Positions 37,330-46,955 of a DNA stretch of 64,000 bases are shown piece after piece (positions within the stretch are counted from its first letter, which is position 1; each line of letters opens with the position of its first letter). The notes beneath the pieces are model-generated. The model was not told the origin of the DNA. It did not search any database and worked only from the letters and a program-made list of their open reading frames with translations. The position numbers were made by a program, and so were the translations under genes. Where the stretch lies: assembly GCA_020055645.1 (NCBI GenBank), contig CM034546.1, positions 81,902,001 to 81,966,000 of the forward strand. The letters are read 5' to 3'. Origin of the DNA: Tomocerus qinae (Eukaryota; Arthropoda; Collembola; Entomobryomorpha; Tomoceridae).

Positions 37330-38362
37330 CTTTATATTTTTCGAATTGCTTTTCATTATGATAGCTAACATTAATCAATTTTGATTTTCTGTTGATTTTC
37401 GTAGTCAACATTAATTTTCGTAGTCAACATTAATAAATTTTGATTTTCTGTTGCTTTTCATAGTCACCATTAATAAATTTTGATTTTCTGTTGGTTTTGA
37501 TAGTCAACATTATTAAAATTTTGATTTTCTGTTTCTTTTGATAGTCAACATTAATATATTTTGATTTTCTGTTGATTTTGATAGTCAACATTATTAAAAT
37601 TTTGATTTTCTGTTTCTTTTGATAGTCAACATTAATCAATTTTGATTTTCTGTTGATTTTCATAGTCAACATTAATAAATTTTGATTTTCTGTTGCTTTT
37701 CATAGTCAACACTAATCAATTTTGATTTTCTGTTGATTTTCATAGTCAACATTAATCAATTTTGATTTTCTGTTGATTTTCATAGTGTACAATTATCTAT
37801 TTTGATTTTCTGTTGATTTTCATAGTCAACAATTATCTATTTTGATTTTCTGTTGATTTTCATAGTCAACAATTATCTATTTTGATTTTCTGTTGATTTT
37901 CATAGTGTACAATTTTTATTTTGATTTTCTGTTGATTTTCATTGTCAACAATTATCTATTTTGATTTTCTTTTGATTTTCAATGTCAATTTTAATTTATT
38001 TTGAATTTCTGTTGATTTTCGGCATCAATCTTAATCTATTTTGATTTTCTGTTGATTTTGATGGTCAAAATTCATCTATTTTGATTTTCTGCTGATTTTG
38101 GAAGTCAACAATAATCTGTATTGATTTTCTATTGCTTTTGATAATTAAAATTAATCTACTTTGATTTTCTGTTGATTTTTATAGTCAATATTAATCTATT
38201 TTGATTCCCTGTTGACTTTGTGGCCAACATTCATACATTTTGATTTGATACTCAATATTAACCAATAAATATGAAAATAAACCTATTTCTATTATTCTAC
38301 TAAAACTGTGTACACGGTCCCCTTCACTCAGGCGAGCTTCTGTTACGGCTTGCCGTAGGTTT
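37330..38362 (-). mobile_element. Reversed, 3'-truncated HINE-like element
   Basis: The start block (CCTACGGCAAGCC, AGCTCGCCTGAGT) is at the right end near 38295-38362 on the minus strand, followed leftward by about twenty 40-bp monomers (about 37365-38230). The conserved tail and (GGAC)n are missing. The right end abuts LINE sequence, so it inserted in, or recombined with, that LINE. The open frame at 37430-37672 is a read through the monomers. Confidence 0.75.
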
Positions 38363-40440
38363 TAATTTTATTTTCAAGTTCTGGAGTTTTGACACTCCAG
38401 TCAATAAGACGCTCAAGTATTTTCATAGGATAACATTTTCGTAAGGTAGAGATAAGTGATATTGGTCGTCACGAGTTAGCTTTTTGATAGCTATTCTTAG
38501 CTGGCTTTAGTATAAAGATTACTTTAGTTTCTCGCCGTCGCAACTACCAGCTTTGTAGGATCCAAAGGAGCTAGTAGCCTCTTGGACATCTACTAATGTG
38601 ACTAACTATCAGCACAGATACTATTTTCTTTTCGCTATTCGGAGAGTACTGTTAAATAGCACCCGAATATTTCTTAGTTCTGTTTAAGATTCTTCTGTTC
38701 TTTTGGATTTGTATTTCCTAAGAGCTATCTTTAGTTTTTTCCTAAGTGTTTTAAGTTCTTGGTTCCACCATGGAGAAAGTTTGCCACCACTCCTGATGGT
38801 CTTCAGTGGACAAGCTTTATGGAAAGCGTTTATAATGATCTTATTAATACCATTGACTTGTTCATCAAATTGATCAACTGTGACAATAGAGGTGCAAGAT
38901 ATTTTTGATGCGCTTTGTTTGACTGTCCAGCTACATAAAGGCCAGTCAGCTTTCGTTGGATTTCTAAATAGTACTGGTTTGGAGGTTTTGTGTCTAGTTC
39001 GTATGAAATATACTTGTGATCAGAAAGTGTGATCTCATTCTCTACTTTCCAGTTGCGGATATGCTGATATAGGTTTCTGGAGCAAAAAGTTATGTCAAAA
39101 ATCTCCTCTCTACCCATACCATCACAAAATATTGGTTTATGTCCTTGATTAAAAATTTCAAGGTTGGAGCCCACTATGAAATCAAGTAGGGCTTCTCCCC
39201 GTTCATTCTGATACCCCCCACAGTATTGTGAGCATTTACATCCCCTGCAAATAGTATGGGCAATGAATACTTTGTCAGTGAATACATTCCATCAACTACA
39301 TTGGAAATTGGAATTTTTTCTTTAACAGGTAAATATGCTGATGTCAGAACAATATCGCCTTCATCTATTTTAATTTTAATGTCAACCAAGCAAGGTATCG
39401 AAAAACCCTGGTTTCTTAGGAAAAAAACCTCGACTCTGGGTTTTTTTTGGTTTTTTGGGTTTTTGGTTATAAGAGTTTTTTATATAATTATAGCCATAAA
39501 TACAAGCCTATACTATAGTATATATAAGAAAACTACAGCTGACAATAACAACAACCATTTAATCCTAAAACTACCATTATTTACATCTATAAAATCAAAA
39601 ATTAGGGCATAAAAATTTAATTTCTAACATGTTTTAGCACAGTTAACACGCAGTATTTTTCGTGAGCACCTATATTTGATAACAACTAGTGAAAAAATAT
39701 GTATTATTACATTTTACTGATTACATTGACTTTAAGAAATTCCTTTCATTAATATAGAGCTTAAAGCAGTACAGTAATAAATATGTAAGTGATTAATTAA
39801 AATTCAGTATTTAATGTTCCACTTATGCATTCATTGGCAATTCGTAAATAGAAGTTAATTATTTAAACCAATATCTTCACAGCGACTAAAATACATATAA
39901 AACAAATAATCACATCACGATCGTGATGTCTACATATATATTCACGTGATTCACGATACAGACTTACTGCAAGTATATAAAGTATAAAAACTTATTATTT
40001 TGTTTCCACCTGATTATGCATTTGTTTACATTTTCAAATAGAAATATAACAATGTTTTGCTTATATAGATGGAGCATTAGTGCACATTATTGTATGTTTT
40101 GTAAAACCCCTGGGTTTTTTAAGTAAAGCGGTCTAGGTTTTTTGCCAAAAAACCCGAACCACAACCCTGCAACCAAGTCACTACTCCAAAATGAGCAAAG
40201 AGGCCAGACTTCTAAGTTAGTTGATGTAATAATGCATGCCTTTGGATTTTCAGGACCCTTGAAAGCATGTACTTTTCCTTTCCGTGATAGACCACAAACC
40301 TTACCTATATAGGCCTTACATTGTTCCCTAAATGACGATTACCAATCAAAGCAGTGGCAGCTTTAGAATGCTACAAATTGTCCTGTAGAAAATGGAGTTT
40401 GCTAGAAGTACCTACATCTGTGACTTTCATGTTAGAAATT
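38363..40440 (-). pseudogene. LINE fragment: endonuclease and start of reverse transcriptase
   Basis: Read on the minus strand, the fragment begins near 40440 with an FLQDNL-HSKAATALIG start (one in-frame stop), the usual N-terminus of an apurinic-type LINE endonuclease. It continues with PKACIITSTNLEVW, jumps over a nested MITE, and resumes at about 39382 with DIKIKIDEG, TSAYLPV, FAGDVNAHN and SDHKYISYEL (38830-39389). Then follow a PWWNQELKTLRKKLK linker and an RPISL start of RT near 38430. Stops and frameshifts make it dead. It ends at the reversed HINE. The motifs place it among the Jockey/R1/LOA-like clades. Confidence 0.75.
39391..40169. mobile_element. hAT-like MITE nested in the LINE endonuclease
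   Basis: A perfect 8-bp duplication CAACCAAG flanks it (39383-39390 and 40170-40177). Removing one copy restores the LINE reading across the site (DLV to DIKIKID). The ends CAAGGT and (complement) CAGGGT fit the degenerate hAT terminus. The interior is non-coding, with subterminal runs of AAACCC/GGGTTT in both orientations. The plus-strand frame at 39256-39612 crosses the boundary and is not a gene. Confidence 0.8.
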
Positions 40441-40499
40441 GCCGTCTCGTTATTTTCAGCCACCGGCGTATGCTGCTGTGTTATAATGCAAATCATGTC

Positions 40500-41760
40500 A
40501 AATTAAATTTATCACAGCCGCCTCACCGAATCTGCATATCGGCGTATACCTATTTTAATATTAAGTGTCGACATCCAAACCCAATTAAATTTTATAATTG
40601 CAATAGGAATCACACATTTGAACACAAGATCATTAATTTTATCTATTTTAGAGGTGCAAACATTTCCCCATATTGGTAGACAGTAGTCGATTATTGAAAC
40701 CTTTAAAGAATCGATGTACGTAGTTAATTGTTTTTTTGTGAAAAATCGCTTATATCTACATATAAGCTTATATCTACATATAAGCTTATATCTAGCATTA
40801 ATATTAGTATAAACATTTTCAGCATGCTTGTTCCATAAAAGGTGCTCTTCTATGAGAACACCTAGGTACTCAAAAACAAAAACTCTTTCAAGTAGAACCT
40901 AACCTATTGTAATAATTTTCTGCCTTTTTCATGTTATCCGGGGAGAAGACCATCACTTTTGTTTTGCCTGGGTTAGGTTCTAAGCCGTTTTTCCTACCCC
41001 AAGCAATTAGTGCATTGAGGTCCATCTGAGTAAATCCCTCTGCTTCGGCGAGTATTTTTGACGAGAAATACAACACTAAATCGTCACAATAAAGCACACA
41101 GCGGCAGAAAATAAAGATATTCGGTATCTCATTGATGTAAATGGATAATAGTAGTCCAGATAAGCATCTTCTCTGAGGCATCCCACGTTTCAAAAAGACA
41201 GGATCAGATAATGTATTTTCAGTTCCTACTTTAACTCACTTACTAAGTAACTTGACTGTAACCAATTATTTACGTCTCCTGTTATTCCTACATTCGTAAA
41301 TTTTGATTTAAAATTTTCAATAAGTGGAGAGTCAAATGCTTTGCGATAGTCACAAAAAACTGCTGCGGCTGTACATTCTGCTGTTTCCAGCTTTGAAGAT
41401 GTCGTTTGTGAGGCGTGCAATAGCGGTGAGTGTTGAGTAACCCTGCCGAAATCCGTGCTGGTATGAAGTGAGCGTATTCGCAAATATCACACTTGTTTTA
41501 ATTTTCTGATATACCAAGCTTAGATAGTTTATATCTTAGAGGCTGAACACAGGATAGATATCGCTCGGTAGTTGTTAGCATCAGTTTTAGCGCCTTTACC
41601 TTTTGTATAATGGTAACACTATCGCTTCTTTATACAGCTTAGGAAAAGTTCCACTGATCACAAATGTATTCAGCAACATTGTGAGTATAGGAGTTATTTC
41701 GTCAGAAATTAAGTTTAAGAATTTAAGAATCTATTCCAGGAGGTTTATTAATGGCGTTAG
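40500..41760 (-). pseudogene. LINE reverse-transcriptase fragment (second copy)
   Basis: On the minus strand from about 41750: GIDS, a SGTFPKLYKEAIVLPLYK fingers segment and NNYRAIS. Then come YQHGFRQGYSTLTAI, FCDYRKAFDS (about 41350) and LYCDDLVLYF (about 41085, catalytic YxDD as YCDD), GLEPNPGKTKVMVF, EYLGVLIEEHLLWNKH, and IIDYCLPIWGN near 40690. Order and motifs are those of a LINE RT with its thumb. Several frameshifts and stops break it. Because RT lies upstream of the endonuclease fragment in the same orientation and both contain the RT start, these are two copies. Confidence 0.75.
40748..40795. repeat. 18-bp tandem repeat inside the RT thumb region
   Basis: TTATATCTACATATAAGC is repeated about 2.5 times. 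It keeps the minus-strand reading frame and adds a YKLICR-type hexapeptide to the RT. Each unit is nearly palindromic. Confidence 0.75.
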
Positions 41761-41799
41761 AAAGCATAGCCTTTTTTACTTCTTCCTCCGAGAACCATA

Positions 41800-42300
41800 T
41801 GGTGGAGATACAACTTTGTGGTTGTATCATTATATCTCTGTGAACATCTCTATGAAGTAGTAGAAACTAACTAATTAGATTGACTTTTAAGTTTACCTTT
41901 ACAGGATATCATTGAAAATATTATGCATATAATTAAAACTTATTTAAGACGTAACATGTAGTTTTAGCTGCTGACATGCAAGGTAGTTAAATCACTTGCT
42001 ATATACAGAATTCACTGTTCAAGGTAACCCAATATAATTTTAATTACATTTTAGAGTTGAGTACAGTTACAGTGTATTAGTTTAAACGTATTTTCCTATC
42101 AAAGTCTGTAGTTCAAAGTTCAGTGTTGCAATAAATATTTTCCCTGGAAATTATTTATGAAAATGGATTTCTGTGTTCAGTGTGTTCTGATTGTTCAATT
42201 TTAAAAATGCATCCACCAATCAGAAGCGATTTTCACTGAGGTTACTATTTGAAAAAGGTCTCGAATTGATAATACCAACAGTACTTAGATTATGATAGGT
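41800..42300 (-). mobile_element. Rearranged copy of the TA-site MITE family
   Basis: 41825-41950 matches the complement of about 54790-54925 (shared TTCATAGAG/CTATGAAG and ATATTTTCAATGATATC blocks). 42105-42260 matches the terminal repeat of the element at 54540-55440 (CCAATCAGAAGCGATTTTC, GGAAATATTTATT). Both ends are degraded, so boundaries are approximate. Confidence 0.55.
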
Positions 42301-42578
42301 ATTACTAGGAGCATGATAGGTATAATAAGCACTGCAGCTTAACTTACGCTCACGGATCCATGGATTTTAGGTCTTTGTTCTATTCTACCTTCGAACCACC
42401 AATCAGAAGCGATTTTCACTGCGGTTACTATTTGAAAAAGGTCTCGAATTGATAATACCAACAGTACTTAGATTATGATAGGTATTACTAGGAGCATGAT
42501 AGGTATAATAAGCGCTGCAGCTTAGCTTACGCTCACGGATCCATGGATTTTAGGTCTTTGTTCTATCATTCCTTCGAG
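42213..42578. repeat. 183-bp tandem duplication
   Basis: The units 42213-42395 and 42396-42578 are nearly identical, each running from CCACCAATCAGAAGCG to TAGGTCTTTGTTCTAT. The first half of the unit is the end of the TA-site MITE family, so a piece of MITE plus flank was duplicated. Confidence 0.85.
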
Positions 42579-42599
42579 CAGATATGCCTTACACCCTCA

Positions 42600-42876
42600 A
42601 GGATTGTTGTATTTGTCAAAAATGCGTTTTTCTCATTATGTAGAAAATTTCATTAAAATCAGTTGACATTTAAGGCAAAATAAAATTTAAAAAACTGAAA
42701 AGTGGGACTACTTTTCTACGCTAATGCCCAAGCTGGTTCATCCATGGACAGTGATAGTTTCAAAATCCCTGAGTCCATCAGTGGACCACCTCATGTAACA
42801 GTGCTGCTGGTGGGACATATTATTTATTAAACCGTGCTCCGAACCCTGATAGTCAAAAATTCCCAAGCAATCGACA
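42600..42876 (-). repeat. Dispersed repeat, inverted relative to 62104-62330
   Basis: The complement of this stretch is repeated at 62104-62330 (shared CCATGGACAGTGAT, GGGTTCGGAGCACGG and AATAAATAATATG blocks). No coding potential is apparent. The family is not recognised. Confidence 0.65.
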
Positions 42877-42884
42877 CATGGGAA

Positions 42885-43120
42885 CAACGCCGTATTGAGT
42901 GGGGGCATTGGGGGCAAATGCCCCCCCGAAATCCAAGAAAAAGGGAAATTTTTTCTCAAAATACCAAAAAATTTCCCGCTTCGCGCGATTTTTAGGCTAT
43001 TTTTGACTCATTTTAGACAAAATAAACCAAAATTTTTCGCGCTTCGCGCGATTATGCCTAATATGTATTGACCTATGATATCATTGCCCCCTCCGAAATC
43101 GACTTCTAAATAAGGTACTG
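42885..43120. mobile_element. Short hAT-like MITE (236 bp)
   Basis: An 8-bp duplication CATGGGAA flanks it (42877-42884 and 43121-43128). The ends CAACGCCGTATTGAG and (complement) CAGTACCTTATTTAG match at 10 of 15 positions and start CA as in hAT elements. The interior has the GGGGGCA/TGCCCCC hairpin and two CTTCGCGCG motifs; the related CGCGCTTCGCGC motif also occurs inside the MITE at 52039-52708. Confidence 0.7.
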
Positions 43121-43342
43121 CATGGGAAACCAAGGAATAAGGAAGGCCAGCTTAGGCTTCTGTACGTCTCCCAAGTATATCTCTCATCCAGAGCTCCTTG
43201 CTGTGTGCAATCTGCGCCTCACACCCACTTTATTGTACGAATTACAAAATCCTCTCGGGATAGTTTTATTGTGCATGTCAATCTCGCTCTCTATCATATG
43301 TGCTTACATTTTTTGAAATCTGAGGTCAACAGAGGATAGAAC

Positions 43343-44641
43343 ATGCAGCGACTTCCTAGATCAAAAGATGTGGTAAGTAAAGTGTTTAGTTTACCTTGTT
43401 ATACTACATTTTAAAGTATTTTTTCACTACTACTGTCTACTACTGATAAAGACTAGGTATATCAATGAAATAGTAAATATTATTTATTTAAAACTACAGA
43501 CAAAATTTGTTGATGACGTCAAAAGCCGGAAATTGAATGATCAAGATTATATTGATCTGCTATGCAGTATTTTCGATGAAACAAGACACAAAGACACGAA
43601 TAAAGTGATATACAAGTATATTCTCGATCACTTTCGGCGAGCTGAGGAAAGGAAAGACAAGGTGCGCAAAAAAGCCAACGGGGATGTTGGCGCCTTGAAA
43701 GAGAAAGGGGCAGCGGTTGTTGGCATAGAGGTCCAAGGAATCGGACTCTCAGAGCTGCAACCCTTCCCCTTACAACGAACAATACCGACAGAACGGGTAA
43801 AAAAATTAAAAATTTTCTTACGTAAATTAACTTGGTTAAAATTTTTCTCTATTCGTCATTTGTTGTAGGTTCCCTTAATCTTTAGAGGAGATTTGGTTCC
43901 AAAATCCGGCAGGCTACATATTGATGTTGAGAAAGTAAGCCTGAAAAAGCTACCTGGTGCCAAAGCGCATTTTATGAAAGCCGGAAGCATAGCGTTGGTA
44001 AATGATAAAAAAGATTTAGTGTTCTGGGCGTACGTCAACACTGATGCCGAAGAAATATGTCAATATTTCCCTAAACTGTCTGGATTGAATGAAGAAAAGA
44101 TTGGAAAAGGAGTACCGATGCAAATCGTAATTTAATATTTTATAACAATGTTTTTTGATAATTTTACATTTTTATTTTATGCAATTCCGTATGTTTGATA
44201 CAGGTTCATAGCTTAATGAATGTAGCCCTCGAAAGCAACCTTTTAGTTGGCTCGGCATTGAAAGGTGACTTGCACAGCATCAGTTATTCTCATTTAAAAC
44301 TCGAAGATCTTCAAGACTATTTTCGAGATGAAAAAAACGCCCCGTACAGCTTAACTGCGTTGGCCGGATACTTTTTCAATCAGGAGGACTTTCATTGTGA
44401 CGCGCACTCAGCCATTAGTGACGCCAGGATGACCGCAAAAATATATAAACGTATGGTTTTCCTTAGGGATGTGATGAAGACAGCATTTATTTGGGATATA
44501 AGAAAAAAAATGCCTAAGCCACCGAAGAAAGTCAATGTCGGAGACCATTGCAGGTGCGTCACTGAGAAAAAAGGAAGGAAGAAAAAAGCTTCTGCAGGAT
44601 TTGGTCCCAATCCCAATTGGGACAATTTCGAATGGTCCTAA
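43343..44641 (+). CDS. DEDDh-type 3'-5' exonuclease-like protein, four exons
   Basis: Exons 43343-43372, 43500-43796, 43869-44126 and 44204-44641 join in phase 0 throughout, with GT-AG introns of 127, 72 and 77 bp, giving 340 aa. Catalytic motifs of the RNase T/RNA-exonuclease-4-like fold are in order: I, HIDVEKV (D128, E130); II, LVGSALKGDL (D217); III, HSAISDARM (H263, D268). All five residues are present, so an active Mg-dependent exonuclease on RNA or single-stranded DNA is plausible. The N-terminal 109 residues are charged and match nothing I know. The C-terminus is basic (KKGRKKKA). The first exon codes only ten residues, so the true start may lie upstream. It could be a host gene or cargo of an unrecognised element. 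Confidence 0.72.
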
Positions 44642-46145
44642 TTATCCTAGGTACTATCTTTATACTCTTTTCTTATTTATAATATGATTTTGATGATGAT
44701 GAATTCGATGATCTCCTGTCCAATACTAAGCCACTGGTTGCAAGCAAAAAGCAAAGTACGCTCCTTTGGGATATATTTTTGTGAATTTTGTGTTTTTGTG
44801 AATGACATTTCTCTAGTATCTGATTTGCTTCGAGGTGTATGATGAGAGCGGTAATTCTCCTATCCTATGCTAGTCAATCCTAATAATCCAGAGATTGGAA
44901 TTAGAACATTTGCTTTTGACAGACAAACTATACCACAAAGAGAATATATCACTATATATACCACTCGGCTGCCCGTCAATCGTAAAAGCTCTGTTAATTG
45001 TTGTGTATCTTCTAATGCAAAGAAATACTTTCCTTCTAATTTTCCTGAAAAAGAAATTAAATCGAAATATGCTGGCAACTGCTTAATACTGGACTGTGAT
45101 AATTCTTGTGTAGGCACCTTAAATGTTCTGAAATGAAATAAGGGCGATTCCACAGGCAATGTGACATCCAAAAATCTATTTCGATACTAATGACAATAAT
45201 AGACCATTTTATTGCATACATACCTACTTATAATACAATTATTGTAATGATGATGATGAAAACAATTTTTTGAACGATTACTCTTGATTTTACACAGTTT
45301 ACAAAATACGAGCGATTGATTCTACAGACAAGTTCCTCAAGACTGACACCAACCAGCATCCAGCAACGGGCAATTTGTTGACAAACCTTTAAATCTTTTT
45401 CAACTAAAGATTCTAACGACCGTTTTTGTCATAGTGCTTCTTTTCGCAGGACTTTGCACTAACTAAAAAGCAGAAACAATCAAATTAGCAATATCAAACT
45501 ACTATTCGCCACTTCGCTCGTTTTCCCCTAATTATTCATATTCTCAAAGAATCCTTCATGCAGCAATGTTAAATAGCGCTATAATTTTCAATACATTGTA
45601 ATTATTTGCTTAGTATGAGGCAGTTTACATTTCAAACTCTTTCGTCAAACTCTTTCGGAAAGGCAATTGCATTGACTAGGATTTAATTTGGGAAAATGCT
45701 CGAATATTGCCTCAGTTTATATACATGTCACACTTTAATGTTCACATCTGGATAGAAATTCGCATAAAATTTTGAACCATTGCTACTGCTAAATAACCAA
45801 AAAAATCGAAAATTTTCGCCAATTAAATCCTGGCCAATGTTTTTGCCTTTCAAAAAATGTAATTCATTAGAAAATCGGAGTAAAACTATGGAAGTTGAAT
45901 CAAAAAAGGCACCTCAAGACAAAGTCAAAAAGCTGTAGACTCTGACGTTAGTTGTTTTTGTTACACAATCGTTTATATTATAGTGTCGAGTTATATTACT
46001 GTGCATAGGAGCTAAGGATTTATCATTCAGTATGTCATTAGTAGACTGGAATTTAGAAACACGGCTCTGATATTTGTATTCATCAACAGTGAGTGCAGGG
46101 ACATCGTCAACATCCGGCTGTAATACATTAATATTAATTAATGCT

Positions 46146-46381
46146 TTACATTGAAATATGTAATTCATATTTGTACTCCCAATGGTATGATTCTGTTCAA
46201 CTGTAGAAATAAAAGCTGCACTTTGTTCTAATGACTTTTCCTATCAAATTTACTACCTATTTATTACATTGCAATATGTAATTCACATTTGTACTCACAA
46301 TGGTATGATTCTGTCAAACTGTAGAAATAAAAGCTAAACTTTGTTCTAATGACGTTTCACATCAAATTTACTACTTATGTA
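46146..46381. repeat. 118-bp tandem duplication
   Basis: 46146-46263 and 46264-46381 share TTACATTG(A/C)AATATGTAATTCA through TCAAATTTACTAC with about 90% identity by eye. No coding role is visible. Confidence 0.8.
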
Positions 46382-46605
46382 TTTCTTTATGATTTCATGC
46401 ACTTCTTCCAATATAGTGTTCATGAGATTTCATTAGTTCTCATCTCAGGTTATTTTCATTGAAAACTCTAAATAATAATAGAATCATTCATCATTCATTG
46501 AATAATAGAAGTAAATAAGTAGAAAGTAAAAACCACTCCAAGAAATATCATTTAATAGTCTGAATAATGAATACTGAATATTATACACACATGGTATTGG
46601 TTTAG

Positions 46606-46655
46606 TTAGGTTAGGTTAGGTTAGGTTAGGTTAGGTTAGGTTTGGTTAGGTTAGG
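46606..46655. repeat. Interstitial (TTAGG)n tract
   Basis: Ten pentamers, nine TTAGG and one TTTGG. TTAGG is the ancestral arthropod telomere repeat. The tract is short and internal, so it is an interstitial repeat and not a chromosome end. Confidence 0.9.
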
Positions 46656-46955
46656 TAAGTAAATGTAAACGAATATGCAATGTAATAAATAAACGAATCA
46701 ATCATTACAATTTATAATAATTATTAGAAACAAATATTTCATTTTTAATAATTAACAATAATTCAGTCGCATATTATTATTTATATTATTAACATTATAT
46801 TATAAAATAAACGTTATGTATAATACTAAATATAATATCAAATGTATATTTACCTGCAGCAGTACTTTCTGAGAGCAAATTGCCTTATGCCTCTATAAGA
46901 TACTGACTTATGCGAACAAACTTCACGTGCATGCTAAGAAGTTGCATATTGTATA

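Larger units (their letters stand above)
44642..46955. other. Intergenic with small tandem repeats, no gene recognised
   Basis: Open frames on both strands at 44860-45171 and one at 45914-46168 lack recognisable motifs. 45690-45790 resembles 36055-36150 (CAGTTTATATACAT and neighbouring words), a dispersed repeat. A 118-bp duplication and a TTAGG tract are listed separately. Confidence 0.5.

Noticed and set aside
44860..45171. Overlapping frames on both strands (about 90-103 codons)
   Set aside because: No recognisable motif, no convincing splice sites and mutual overlap. Left as unassigned intergenic DNA.
46606..46655. A true telomere
   Set aside because: Only ten units, one imperfect, with unique DNA and genes on both sides.
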